From: Acridotheres tristis
Taxonomy: Eukaryota; Chordata; Aves; Passeriformes; Sturnidae
Length of the DNA: 64,000 bases
Assembly (NCBI GenBank): GCA_037013685.1
Contig: CM072886.1
Coordinates: forward strand, 3,348,001 to 3,412,000
Direction: 5' to 3'
How positions within the stretch are numbered: the stretch's first letter is position 1; each line of letters opens with the position of its first letter. The notes under the pieces are model-generated. The model was not told where the DNA came from, did no database searches, and saw nothing but the letters and a program-made list of their open reading frames with translations. Positions 1-13,100 of this stretch are shown piece after piece. The position numbers and the translations under genes are program-made.

Positions 1-577
1 TGATAAGGCACAGCTCCCTGCTCTGCCATCGGTGCTACCGGGGTTGGCTGCATTTGATCCTGAACCATGCAAAACAAGAGGAACATTGCATTCCTCTGCC
101 TCCCATTCATGTATTTCACCACAAGGGCTGTTCTCTGGCTCTCCACAGTGGGTGTGAAGTGTGAAAGATTAACATCTATGATAGCAGAGCCCAACCCTGG
201 CTGCAGATAATTATGCAGAAGGTATCTCATCCTCCCCGGGGTCACTCTTCCACCAAGTGTTTTTACTCAACCTGCCAGTTTTTTGGGGGAGATAAACTCG
301 CTTGAACATGTCTCCTGAGTTGTGGAGCTGTTAATATTGGATAGAGCTGGCTGCTCATTTCCTCTTCTACCTGTTCTCTTCTGTGCTTTTGACAGCGAAG
401 AGAAATGTTTTGTGCTTCTTAAACTGCAGGGAGGATGGTCCCATTCCTCATCACATAAAAGCACCAGGGCAAAGAGACACTCAGCCATTAAAGCTTGGTT
501 TGGAATGCAGAGATGTGCCCAAAACAGCCTCTTCTGTCTCCAGTATTTGTCAGTTCATTAGGAGATCAAGGGAGCAA
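1..577. other. Unique non-coding sequence, left edge
   Basis: I recognise no gene or repeat here. The open frames are 60-80 codons long, overlap on both strands, lack splice context and resemble no family known to me. Base composition is mixed and CpG is scarce. The sequence is probably intergenic or intronic. Confidence 0.6.
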
Positions 578-903
578 TGATCATAAAATCCTAGAACGGC
601 CTGGGTTGGACGGGACCTTAAAATCATCTCATTCCACCCCTGCTGTGGGCAGGGACACTTCCCACTGTCCCAGGCTGCTCCAAGCCCTGTCCAGTCCGGC
701 CTTGGACACTTCCAGGGATCCAGGGGCAGCCACAGCTTCCCTGGGCACCCTGTGCCAGGTTCCACCCTCACAGGGATGGATTTCCAGTGATATCTCATCT
801 AAACCTCCCCTCTTCCAGTTTAAAGGCATTGCCCCTTGTCCTGTCTCTTCATGCTCTTGTCAAAAGCCCCTCTCCATCTCCCTTTTATTCTTCTTTATTG
901 ATG
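578..903 (-). mobile_element. CR1 LINE, 3'-terminal fragment
   Basis: Reading the minus strand, the copy ends at the low-coordinate side with the CR1 3' terminus: on the plus strand this shows as ATCATAAAATCCTAGAA, then the GGTTGGA..GGGACCTTAAAATCATCTCATTCCA core. The upstream segment follows (GGGCAGGGACACTTCCCACTGTCCCAGGCTGCTCCAAG, the CTTGGACACTTCCAGGGAT motif, and a GCCCCTTGTCCTGTC block). It is 5' truncated, as is usual for CR1, and too short to keep open reverse transcriptase. Divergence from the general CR1 pattern is moderate. CR1 copies normally lack target-site duplications and none was expected. The ORF that starts inside it at 495-911 is an artefact of the repeat. Confidence 0.92.
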
Positions 904-3900
904 AAGCCTAATGGCCTCTTCTTTGGGCTTGTCCCCTTTCCACAGGCCACAGAGGAAACTAAAGAACATGTTCAGATCTCTCCAGTTAAGGGTGGGACTC
1001 AACTCACCCAGGATTTTCAGAGTTCTCTACAGCTATGCCCAAGCTCCCCTTAGAGCCAGGGGTGAGAAAATGGCAGTCCCTGAGGGGACCTCATTTAAAT
1101 GCCAGTTTTGGGATGAAATTAATCATGTTTCAGCAGTTCCCATTGCTCTTCATTGTTACAAGCAGAGTCTTGAACATCCCAGAGGGAGAAGCTCCCCACC
1201 AGTGCTTGCTGTGAGTGTTGTGGTCCCCTCTGCAGTGAGATGCAGCCTGTGTTCATGTGAGGAGTAACAGGAGATGGGATTAGGCTGGGTAAAAGTAAGG
1301 TTATTTTCTTTTTCCCTCACTGTTACTGAAGGACAAGGAGGGCAGCTCAGATTATCTGCTTCTCTGAGGGCTTCTGGCTTCGTCTTTTTACTGCTGTGTT
1401 CATTAATTGATCAAATAAAGGAGCAGAAGAGGTTTTGGGATGTGTGGCTCTGCCATCCCAGCTGGTGAGATGATCAGACTCAAAGCAGAAAATTAGTCCT
1501 GCTCCTGCAAAGGGCCCTCTCAAGATGTCTAAAGCTGCATGGACCAATCATTTTGTATGAAGTTGACTGGGCACAGTTTGCTCTGTTGCCTCTTTCATAG
1601 AGAAGAGCAGCCTTCCTCCAGAAACTGAAAGCCACCAGCATTTTCTACAAGTGGGCAATGACAAAAGGAAAGGGAAATAGAAAACCAGCTGTTAAAAAAA
1701 ACCCTTTTAAATAGCAGATGAAAGACGTATCATCCAACTTTCAGGGAACTCAGACAAACCTCGCCATGCTCCAGTCACCAGAGGTGAAAATGGAAATGTA
1801 GGAAGTGTGGTGTGAAATTGTGGGACCCTCCTGGTTCTGCAGCCCGTGCCCGGAAAGTGCCTTGGTGTGTTTCTGAAGTGCAGATTTAGCACAGCATCCT
1901 GGGAGAGCACATTTCAGTTCCTGCATTTCATTCATTTTTATGCCTTTCTAATGCAGATGCAGCTGAACTGTACCATTGATTCATGCACACACCTCTTTTC
2001 CATATAGATGATGACTGCATCAAAGAAGCCAGCGCTCTGAAATAGCACACAGTGAAATACCACAGCAATTCTCATTTGGAGTCTATAGTGGGAGAGCAAT
2101 TTCCAAAAATGAAGGGCAAGGTTCCTAATCCATAGCAGCTTTTTGCCAGAGAGATGTGGGAGAGAAGAAACAGGATGCATCCTGCATGAATCATCGCTGT
2201 AACCACCCTGGATTTATTAACTGAAATTATGAGGAATAACCAAAAATGATTAAAACCTCAAATGTCTTGTGAAAGGCGTCGCCTCGAGTACTGGGTGTTG
2301 TGAGACAGTGCCATAGCCTTCCTGTTGATTTCAAAGAATTGAGGGCTAAAAGGTCACGTTTTCAAGACCAAATAATCCATTGTTTAAAATTATGGGACAA
2401 CCATCGTCACCACCTGTCACAGAGAGAGGTGAAGACATCCCCAGGTCCTGGGAGCCTTGTCCTTCCCCAAAACAGGGTGACTACAACCACCCCTTTTCCT
2501 TTTCACTCACCAGCTAACTGCTGCCTCCCACTCCTACCTTAGAGGCTCCAAATTCCCCCTTCTTTACCACCACCACCACCTGTAGATTCACCTTCACCAA
2601 GGGGTTGAGCCACATCCTTGGCATGGAGAATGTCCAGGTTTGGGGCTCAGGTTTTGGCAGAGCAGGGACAGTTTCTCCTTGAGGTTCTTCCTCCAGGTGT
2701 TGCTTTGTGAACCCACCCTGACTGCCTGGCCAGAAGGAGAGGGGCACAGACCACCCCCAGGCTCTTCTGTATCCAAAATTATGCTCAGTACTGCATGTTC
2801 TGAGCTGCTGCCTTTGAAATTCCCCCAAAGCAATCCCTGAGATCTCAGGAGCTGGGAGCTCTGCGAGTTTGGGGAGTGTGAAGGACCCACGGGGTGATCA
2901 GTGGAAGGAGCAGGACTTCTCTTGCCCTTCAAGTCACATCCCTTCCAGTGCCCTCACTCTGTATTTTACAGGCTTATTTGTACATTCAAATTCTCCTCAG
3001 TTGTGTCCTGGCTATCACGGATTCCAAATCAAAATTCCTGCTCTATCCAGCGAGTTCTGCAGGGCTGTCTTGGCAGCTGGCTCTTGCAGGCTCCTGGAGG
3101 GAAGCTTGGGCTGCTGCTTTCCTTTGCTGGTTATCTCCCAATCCCAGCTGCAGACCCCCTGCTCCTCCAGTGCCCTGCTCAAGCTCTCCCTTTCCTGTCC
3201 TTGGATACTTCTGTGTGCACAGACCCCAGTGCCCTTCGTGCTGTGCTTCAGCCCCATGAGCTCCCTTTGGGATAAGGTGCAGGAATTGTGTGTCTCTCCA
3301 TTTGCCACATCCTGGCCTGAGTTTCTGCCCACTCTCAACTTCACCCAAATCTCCCAGGTGGGATCTTTATGGTCCTCAACAGAGAAAGCATCACTGCAGT
3401 GAGAAATTCTGGAGAGTGAGATCCAGAGCATCTCCTGAGTGCCCTGAACGAGCTGGAAGGAAAGTTTCATCGGGGTAACATCAAGGACACACATCAAGGA
3501 CTCACAGTGAATCTTGGGGTGCACAGCCTTCATCTCTCTGTGTGCTCACTTAACAGCTGGGTCTGTTCCCACACCCTTTTTGCCAAGTGCTGATGGAGAA
3601 GGGAGGAGGGAAGCAGAGTTGAAGATATTCCTCCCAGAGGGGTCTGCTTCTCCTTGGGCAGCCCTCAGGCTCTGGAGATAACAGTGTGTTCCCTCTGTAT
3701 TTTAGAGGGGCCAGGAGAGGCAGGGAAGCTCAGAGCTAAGTCGCCAGCCAGGTCATTTCCACTTCGTGCTGTCAGAGCTCAAGCAGAGGAAGGAGAAGGG
3801 CTGTTTGTTGGTTTTTCCCTTCCCAGCTCAACAGGCACAGTGATATTCAGCATCCTGGAAAACACAGCAGAGGTAGGTGGCTATACCCAGGAGCAAAACA

Positions 3901-6900
3901 GTCTAAAAATTGTAGCACTTAAAGACAGGGACATCCTGTCAGCATGAGGGTTTCTGTATAAACCAGCCAAGGGGTGAAAAATCTGGCAGGGATGGGTGTG
4001 AATTTGCCAGGCAGAAGAGAGGGTGAGGAAGTCCTGGGACCAAGGACTGGAAAGGGCATTGAGAGACCAGGCAGCCTCTCCATGGTCTGCCTGGCTCAGC
4101 TCAGGGCTCTGCATCCTTGAAGGCTCTCCCCACATTCAGGGGTGTTCATCTGGGGAGGCTGGATACCCACTCCTTGCTATTTTTAAAGCTGAATGTTAAT
4201 ATCTTTAATTGCCAGAGATCCAGGAAGAGAGCCAGAGCTAAAAAGTATCTACTGAGAAACTGCCAAGAAACACTGTTAAACAGGATCTAGGAAAAAAGCC
4301 AGGCACAAAAATTTATGATCTTTATCTCTGCAATAATAATTTCTCAGTGGTCAACTGAGGAGCCGAACAAAGGTCACTGGTTTTGTATCAGCTGGAGTTT
4401 GTGAAATCCTTTGTTTCCTTCACTTGAGCTTGTCCTGTGGGTCTCCTGCAGGAGACCCTACAAATGAACACAAAAACCTGGCAGTCCAGACTGACCCATT
4501 TGTCCCCATTCTTTTCCCAAGACCCAAAACCTCTGCAATTCCCAAGACCTTCCCAGAACTGGAAAAAGCCCAGTCTGGATCCTCATCCAGGGAAGAAGAG
4601 TGTTTCACCTCGTTTATTAAACAAGATATCCGTAGGCATGGTCCAGTGAACTTCTGTGGTGCTAAACCCACCTCACATGAGCAGTCACATTGATTCTATC
4701 CAAGAATTCTGCATTTGCACAGATGCAGGAACCAACCTCATCTCAGGTTTCCTTCTTTCCAGCATGATGGGGGACAAGCAAGGGACCCATGAAGACCTCT
4801 GCAAATAAGTTCAAGGAGAAGAGGCTCTCTTTTTATTATTATTTCCTGGTTATATAGTGGAAACAATTCTAGGCAAAATATACACAGTTTGCTTCTTGAC
4901 ATGGCTGCCAAGATTCCCAGCTTTACAATGAGGATCAGATTTCGGAATACTTCCAAACCAACCCCCACAGAAATTAACTGACTATCCAGGAAACTCTTGG
5001 CTTTGGAGGTTGTTTATTTTTAAGGTAAAGTTCTGATCCCAGTGACTGCGGAGGGAAACTTTGAAAATATGATCTGTGTGAGCCTTAATGACTCAGAGGG
5101 TGGGACTGAGTGCCTACACACAGGAGCCTGGTGCCATCTGAGATGCCCTTGTGTATCTGAGACATCCCACAGTGCTGGCACAGGGACACAGAGCCGAGGG
5201 AAGACGAGCAGTCCTCAGAAGCAAGAGCTGGAGTCTGGGGCTGGATACCCCAGAGCTTCTAACTTGGCTCTGGGAAATGGTGTTTAGACAGCCAAATCCA
5301 GCCCTAACGCACACATATAAAATATATATAATCAAATCAATCAGTCACTCAATCAATCACGGCAGATACTTCCAGATCTTCGGGTTTCATGTCAGCTCTG
5401 GAGGCAATTTAAGCAGTATTTCAACACTCAGGACTGTGTTAGAAACACACTATTTGCTTCACTGACACTTCCAAGCATGCTGAAGCACTCAGCTGGCCCA
5501 GACTCCCTGCTCCCACCCTTGCTGCTCACATCCTCTTCTCCATCCTCTGTTCCTTCTGCAGTTCTACCACAGATTACAAGAGAAAGAGCAGAGGATTTTT
5601 TTTTTTAGTTTTCTTTTTTCCAAAGGAGAGGTGTGCAAAATGCAGGAGGCAAAGACTTTCCACTGGGCAAAGCTGTGACGAGGTTTATGGTGCCCTGAGG
5701 GGTGATAGAAGGGGCTGGCACATGAACCACCAGCAGCTCTGTGGCAGCATTACCTCAGAAAGTCAGAGCCCTCACGGAAAAGCAGGATATTTTTAGTTTA
5801 CCCAGTGTATTTAAATAATCATGGAGTACATTAAAATTATAGTAATTATCCCACCTTCTCATGAGGGATTCTGGGAGGTGATGCATTGGTGGATCGTGTG
5901 CTCGTTGGAGTCATCTTTGGTGAGGTCCTTCTGCAAAACAGAATTGTTTTGTTTTCCCTGTTTTACAGCTGCAGCATTCCTGGCCCATTAATGCCTGTCA
6001 TTTGAATCCTGGGATGTGTTCACAAACCACCCTTCCCCCTCCAGCAGCAGCCTCTCACAGCACCCCAGAGCTGAGACAGCCCCTGGGACACCAACTCCTT
6101 CAAAATAAAAATGCATTAAACACTCCTGGAGTTGTGAGCTTCCACATGCAGGCGAGGCTGATGTTTTCTTCGTGGCAGTATTTAACCTCTGAATCATTTC
6201 TGCTTTCCTCTGCATGGCTGCACTGCAGGGAAATGCAGGGAAACCTGATGGTCCCCCAGCCCCTGCTCTCATCTCACTGCCCCACCAGTGCAGGCAGGAG
6301 AAGGGGATTTGTTTCACTGCAGCAGCAGCAGCTTTGGAAAAGAACTGTGAAAAAATGCAACTTTTTTCACAGGAAAAAAAAAAAATTAAAATTCTTTCCC
6401 TGATCAGAAGCTTCATGTTTCTGATTGCAAAGAAAAAATATAGGGAGAGATTGAACAGAACAATCTCAATGTAGAAATAATTTCCCTTATAAATTGTCAT
6501 CACCAAATTCTGGGTTATCTCCATTTTTAAACCTTCTGCTCAAGGACAGTGCATCTTACTTCATGATAAGGTCTCTTCTCCTTCTTTTTGTTTTTTTTCA
6601 GGAAAACAGGAATATTCGTCTTAAAAATGGTTCCTGATACTTCTTGATGGATTAAAGGTGGGGAGGAGTCCCCAGCATCTCTCCTGCTGGAGTGACAGGT
6701 TTCTGCCAAGCCTTGAACTGCTCCCCAGCCTAGAGTGGCCTCGCAGGTCCCCCCAGCCCTGGTGACCTCCCAAACCACTGTGGCAGCTCTGAATCCCTGT
6801 GGGGTGTGAGAGGTCCCCACTGTCCTCCTCTGCACGTGGGGAACCTTGCCAGCATCTGGCCATTCCCCTGCCTCACACCCATGTTCTCTGGCCCCTTCCC

Positions 6901-8024
6901 AGCTCCTCCAGCAGCATGTTCCTGATTATTTACTCTCTCTAAATGCTGCAGAAAAATGCTGCTTCTCCTGAATACTAAGTAAGGAAAGAAAAAAAAAGAA
7001 GCTCATTCCCTTGCTGGACTGTGTTTGTTCTATGGTTTGGAGTTTGCTGTTGCTGCTGAAAGCTTTTTTGACCCTTGTAGGTATTTGATCCAAATGACCT
7101 CTGGCGTTTGGGGCACTGATATAGTCCCACACCGAGCTTGTTTCTGCACACATCTTAAATATCTGTGCATCCATCTATCCATACATATAACTATCTTCCC
7201 CTCTCTCTCTCATTCCAGTGCTATCTGATCAGTTCTTGGCTTTCCTTACACTTCTTTCATCGAATTAATATCTTTCCCCTGAGGATGTGTTCTCCCTCTC
7301 CCAGATTTTCTCTTTTTACACCTTGTCATTCCCTCTCCCTCCTCCCGACCTGCTCTCCTTCCCTGCACGCTGCCAGTTTGCAGTTGCCTTATGTACCCAG
7401 CATAACATATATGTATTTAAATGGGATGATTTCCACTAATGTGAGGAGTCTGGCCCATTAATTTCCATAGTGGAGCTGGCAGCCCAGGCCTGGAGTCTCA
7501 TTGCCTGGTGACACATGAGTACAGCTGCTCCAACTTGACAGGGAACTGTTTCCAGCGCCCCGGCTGCACATCTGCAGGAGGAAGGAAATTCTTTCTGTAG
7601 CACTGGAAAAAATAAAGCTGCCGAGATTTCCCTCCCTCCCCCACACCCCCAGATGATGATATTCATCATTCAAACGTTTCAGCTGAGTGGGTGTTTAATT
7701 CAGAGTTTGGAGGGGGACATTTATGATGTGTTATGAGCTTTGCTGTTGAACCTTTGTTCCAACCAAGGTGGTGTTGCTTTTACCAAGAGCTTTTCCCAAA
7801 CCTCTCAGAGCATCACTGCATCCAGCAGTGCTGGGGACCCTGATGTTCTCAGAAGCAGCTGCTGGATTAAAACAGAGGATGTGTCTTTGTTATGTTGATC
7901 ACAGTTAGAGCTGTGGGAAAAGCAGAAGGATTTATCTGACATGGCTCTAGCAGGACTTGAACAAACAATGCCAGTTATGGGTCAAGTCCTGGTCTGAGGC
8001 ATCACTGGGAGCTTAAGGGCTTTG
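904..8024. other. Unique non-coding sequence, 0.9-8.0 kb
   Basis: No gene is recognised in this 7-kb stretch. The longest frames (177 codons at 2869-3402 plus, 172 at 3015-3533 minus, 178 at 5988-6524 minus) overlap frames on the opposite strand and have no recognisable domain, signal peptide or repeat. Small simple tracts occur: an ACC run near 2566-2582, a T run at about 5598-5609, a (GCA)n run near 6319-6333 and an A run near 6369-6383. The segment 5320-5360 carries AATC-type short repeats. The sequence is best read as intergenic or intronic. Confidence 0.55.
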
Positions 8025-8446
8025 AAGATGGTGAAAGGCCTGGAGGGGAAGCCAAAGGAGGAACATCTGTGGTCACTGATCTTGTTCAGCCTGGAGAAGA
8101 CTGAGAAGAGACCTGACCACTTCTGCAGCTTCCTCCTGGGGAAGAGGAAGGTCAGGCACTGATCTCTGCTGTCTGGTGACCAGAGACAGGACCTGAGGGA
8201 AGGGCTGGAGCTGTGTCAGGGGAGGTTTCGGTTGGATTTCAGGAAAAGGTTCCACACTCAGAGGATGTTTGGGCACTGGAACAGTCTCCCCAGGGAATGG
8301 TCCTGGCCCCGAGGCTGCCAGAGCTCAGTGCTCTCAGGCATAGGGGTGATTCTGTGGCTGTCCTGTGCAGGACCAGGAGCTGGACTCAATGATCTTCGTG
8401 GGTCCCTTCCAACTCAGAATATTCTGTGATTCCATGATTTTATGAC
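8025..8446 (+). mobile_element. CR1 LINE, 3' fragment of about 420 bp
   Basis: The order of CR1 3' landmarks is intact on the plus strand: TTCAGCCTGGAGAAGACTGAG, then GGTGACCAGAGACAGGACC, the GGGGAGGTTTCGGTTGGAT block, GGGCACTGGAACAGTCTCCCCAGG, the GGACTCAATGATCTTCGTGG core and a terminal ATTCTGTGATTCCATGATTTTATG. Only the last part of the element is present, covering the end of the reverse-transcriptase ORF region and the 3' UTR. The reading frame is broken by substitutions and small indels, so it cannot be active. Confidence 0.94.
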
Positions 8447-9380
8447 CAGCTTTGCTGATGGGACCCAGAAGACCACATCAGCGAAGCTTCAGGAATTGAC
8501 TCAAACTTTTCAGGGTTTCACTTCCAGCTATGCCAGGAAAATATATTCATTAACACCAGAAACCCCTCCAGCTCTTCTTCCTCAGAGTAAGCTGAGTATT
8601 CTCATCCACCACATCCTCAGGTACCCAGAAGGAGTGAGATACCTGTAGGAGAGGTTTTGTGCTGCATCCTTTTGGTGACCTGTGATCCCACATTTCACCC
8701 TGCATGTGATTTCTCCTTCTTGGACAGAAGGAGGAGAAGGACCATAAATGCCACTCATGGGATGCAGCCATGGGGTTCAAACCTGAGTGAACATGGAAAA
8801 AAAGGGAGAGCCATGGAAGCAGGGCTGTTTCTTTCAATAGCACTGCAGGAGAAGCCAAGTCTGCAGAATGGACTACACACTCCTCTCCCTCAGAGTAAAA
8901 CCAAGTCTTTCAATCTCTGATGTTGCTTTTGAGCAAAAATCAGGTGCTGAGGATATTGACCTGTCACTATTTATATAAATATTGCTGCAGCCTGCACCAG
9001 CTTTGCCTGGAAATGGAGGATGAGCACAGGTCTAAACGAGTCACAAAGTGTCAGAAAGAACATTAAACTCTGGGCAACTCGAGGTGAGACACTACTGGGA
9101 ACTTTGGGCTGGTTTTGGAGGGTAATCAGTTGTTTTAATGTGAAGGAAAAGAAAATAGCTTCCACTGAAGTTGTGGGGCTGGAATTCAGATGACATTTAG
9201 AATACTAATGAGGAAATACATAGGGAAAAGTCACCCAGTCTGCTGTGCTGCCAAGATCTCCCTGGATTAGGTCTTGGAAAGCAGAATTTTTACACAGTTC
9301 CTGCTGAAGGAGAACAAACTCAGTCACAGACCTTATTTCTGAACACAGGCTGAAGAAGTGTAAAGATATGAGCAACTGTT
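8447..9380. other. Unique spacer between two CR1 copies
   Basis: No gene is recognised. Short frames of up to 102 codons exist on both strands (8550-8858 minus, 8657-8920 plus) and look random. A T/A-rich patch surrounds 8965-8985. Confidence 0.5.
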
Positions 9381-9472
9381 GAAGTTGGCCCTGCTTTGAG
9401 CAGGGGGATGGATTGGATTATTTCCAGAGGTCTCTTCCAACCAGATTTTTCTATGATTTTGTGGTTCTATGT
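9381..9472 (+). mobile_element. CR1 LINE, short 3' end
   Basis: About 90 bp of CR1 3' terminus is seen: GGCCCTGCTTTGAGCAGGGG, GGATTGGAT, then GAGGTCTCTTCCAACC and the tail TTCTATGATTTTGTGGTTCTATG. The copy is severely 5' truncated and lies in the same orientation as the copy about 1 kb to the left, but the two are separated by unique sequence and are different 3' variants, so they are separate insertions. Confidence 0.88.
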
Positions 9473-10077
9473 TAACATTTGCTGTATCTAGGTGGAAGCT
9501 GAATTGTGTAGCTGCTAAAATACAGTAGGCTAAAGGGTTTTGACCTTTAGGTCAGAGATCTTGTGGGAGACCTCATCCACTCACTCTCCTGCCAGGCTCT
9601 GGTTCCCTCTTCCTGATGAAGAGAGAATTTGTACAAAATAGGTTTGGCAGTGCCTTATACCATAGATACTGTGGGCTTTTTTTTTTTTTTCCTAGAAAGA
9701 GGAAAAATCTGGTCTGAATTAAAAAAATCAAGATCTTCTTTCAGAAGTCTGTTGGAAAGGCAAAAGCAAGAGCCATTGCTCTGTAACTGAATAACCAAAC
9801 TCCAAGAGCCACTTGACTGATCCAGGGTACATATTTGCATTCAATATATGGTCATTTATTGCACCTTGTGACCTACTGAAACATGAAGAAGGGTTTTCCT
9901 TTCCCTGTATTCAATGAGTTTCCTTGCAACACTACCCCAGACATTTGACATGAAGAGCTTGGATTTTCCAGAGAAAACTCCTACCTGTTTTGTGACTTTC
10001 ATTTTGTATCCTTTCTAGAGCAGCAAATATCCTAGTCCAAGTGAAAAGTCAGAGGTGGGAGGGAGAGGAAACCATTT

Positions 10078-10186
10078 TCTATATAATTAACTATATTAAC
10101 TATATATATATAGTTAATATATAACTATATATAAGTATGTAGATATATATATAACTATATATTATAATTAACTATATAGTTAAGAA
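10078..10186. repeat. AT-rich palindromic repeat (cruciform-prone)
   Basis: This is a run of TATA/TTAACTATA words about 110 bp long. It contains a perfect 30-bp palindrome at 10092-10121 (TATATTAAC joined to its complement through a TA run) and a 16-bp palindrome at 10168-10183 (TTAACTATATAGTTAA). Such sequences can extrude hairpins and are often unstable in cloning and assembly. No gene is associated with it. Confidence 0.85.
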
Positions 10187-13100
10187 AACCTTAGGTTTTG
10201 TGATGCTGAGACACCCTGGGAAGGTGATGGGCAGTTTTACACAAACACCAGTGCTGAGCCAAACTCTGCATTGGCAGCTTTAAGGGTCTATCCCTTTCTT
10301 CTTGGTTTGGTTCAGAGCAGGTAATTAGGTGTTTCTAGTTTGTTCTCCTGTCTCATGGTTGGTTTGGGGCTGAAATGATGCAACCCCAACTTGTGGTGGT
10401 GGTGAACTGAACCCTTGTTGGGAACTCGACTGATCCAGATGGATCCCAGTGCAGTCCCAGGGGCAGGAGACCAAATGGTCCAAAAGTTTTCTCTGCCATG
10501 TTTTCAGGTTGCATCTCCATTCCCAGCACCTTTAAAAGCATAATTAATGACCCTACCTTCTCTGGTTGCTCCTTGCCCTACCTGGCTGTGCTGAAATATA
10601 ATTCTCTTAAACCTGCAGTCCCCAGGAGTCCAGCTCTGTGATTTTGGAGCCACATGACAACAAGCAGAAGCCTGTCCTCCCCTCTGAGCCTCTTGTCCCA
10701 GCCCACAGGCACTGCCAGTCCATGGCCCTGCTGCAGCTTTCCCCAGAAGAGAGGGGATGATGCTTATCCCACTGTCTGAAAGCAGGTGACTCATGCTGTA
10801 GAAATGAGCCCTCCTCTCCACAAAGGGAGCTTTCCATGACCTGTCCTTTAGCTGACATCCATGATGTGGCCATCTAAAGGCTGGTGAGATGAACCCTAGT
10901 CCAAGAATGCAGGGAGATTCCTCCTGGGACCTGGGAGAAGAGAATGGCCACATTCTTTCCCATCCTTGCTTTCAACTCATTTGAGCTTGTTTGCTTATTG
11001 CAGAGCAATAAAATAAATGTATGGCTGCTCCCTTGCCTTTCTCTGACTTTGAATAGGGCTCTGAAAGACACAGCAGGAATGGATTTGGGCTGCCTTAAAA
11101 CATGGATCACATGGTAAATTATTTATTTGCCTGTTTATACCCTGCAATAAAAAAATACACAAACAAAACCTTCCTCTTCCCCTCTTAAATGCCCCGATTT
11201 ATGTGCGTAGATAGTTTACACAACCCCCAGCTCAGTTTGTTTGGATCATACTCGGTGTCTGAGCAATTTGCAAGCACTTGGAGAGCTTCAGGGGCATAAA
11301 CAAGCGCCCCTGGTCCTGCAGAGAGGGAACTGAGGAACCTTTGGACCCAGCTCCTTGCCAAGGTCACAGGCAGAACAGGATTTCAGGTTCAGAACAGCAA
11401 ACGTGGGAAGATCTGCAGCAGATCTGAACTTTGCAGGACCAGAGTCCAAAGGCTGTGTCCTGCTTTGCATCTTGTTTGTTACTCTGGCTGATACACCCTT
11501 CTTTTTTTCCAGTGAGTTCCTTGGGCCAGGAGAAGTTTCTCTTTACAAATTTGCAGCCAGCACAAGATAATGGGATATTTCTCTTGAGTAACACTCATCT
11601 TACAACTCCCTTCCTAACCTACATGCTGAAGAAAACACAGACAGAGTTTTCCTGACTTTGGCACTGATTCTGAACTGAGATGACCTGGGATGCACCCAGT
11701 GAGTGATGGATTTTACAGTGATGGATAGGGTGAGGTAAATCCCACCAGGACAGAGAGAGTTTTGAAAATGGGCAGTGCCCATGAGTCTCGCAGGGCAGAT
11801 TTTGTCCCAGAATTAATGTGGCTTGTAGACATCACCTTGATTTGTAAAAGTAGGCTGGAAGTTTCACTTACTGTCCAGCAGGACAAGTGCATCCCACGAG
11901 TCTGTGCCATGGAGAAATGTTGCAGCATAATTCGTCTCCCAATCACCTGAAATGAGTGCTCAGGACATCCAGCTGGGACTGAGAGCTGAGCTTCACATGA
12001 GGCAGCACAGAATCAGCTCTCCCAGCTGACAGGAAGATAAAATAGTGTTTTGGTGAGAGATCAGTGGAAAAGCAGGTCAGAGAGAGCAGCCAGCCTGTTG
12101 ACAGTCAATCAGCTCATCTTGCTCAGAGTGCTTTCCAGAGCACCCGAGAGCATGTGATGTGTTTGCCCTCACAACTCGCCATGGGGTTGGCACAGGCAAG
12201 GAGAAAGCTGCAGTGACTTCTTCCTCAGGTCTGCCTGTATCTGTGTTTTCCCAGCTCAAACCTGACCTTTTCTTCCCTTTAAGTCAGCTGCCTGAGTGTT
12301 GGGGTACAGGATGCTGATTTGGGCAGTGCTGGTCCAGAATTACCAACTCCACCATTTAAAATGGTGACTCGGATCCCATCCACCCTCAGGAAAGCTGGGT
12401 GCTCCCATTGATCAAAAATGGTCCTTCTAAATCTTCAATACTGACCATTTTCTTCATCATCATAGGGACCTAAAACATTCTTTCCCCAAAAAATGAAACC
12501 TTAAAGGGCCTGGTAATTGCCTGACCCCAGGGAAATGGAAGAAAAGCAACCAACCTTATGGTTCTGCCAAGGAGAGATGGAGGTGTGTTTTCTTTTGTGT
12601 CTGGTCAATGGCACCTAAAATGCCACATCCACTAGAGACATGCAACTCTTGATGAAGTCTGAAGGAGAACTGACCTGAGGGTTGAATGTGCTGCCCTTTC
12701 CTTGTTCTGTTTAAATGCACTTCTTTCTGAGCAAAGAGAACTTGCTGATGATTTTCAGAAGTGTGTTTCTTCTGCTTCCCATTTTCTGCTCATACAAAAG
12801 CTATTGTATGTTTTTATACTGGTTTCAGTCACTATAGCTACAAAAAAGTGATTGGTACCTTGATATTTGAGCTTTAGTGTCCTTGCTGTGCACGTTGGGA
12901 TTCAGCTCTTAGGCACTGAGTCCTTTAAAATTTTGTCAGCACTAAAAGTCGTGGTAGCATTAATGTTGCTGCTAAAACTTTGACAAGCTTCAAAAACAAG
13001 CATGACAACAAACTCAGGTCTGACATGGCTGTCTGAAACTTCCTCTAGGACCACCACATCCCTGCCAGACATGGCCACTTCTGTGTTTTTTGCCTTGGCT

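Noticed and set aside
5988..6524. 178-codon minus-strand frame with a hydrophobic segment near its start
   Set aside because: The hydrophobic part is translated from A/T tracts and the rest shows no conserved motif.
11296..11312. CTCF-like word AGCGCCCCTGG
   Set aside because: It is one base short of the usual core and isolated; it would need binding data.
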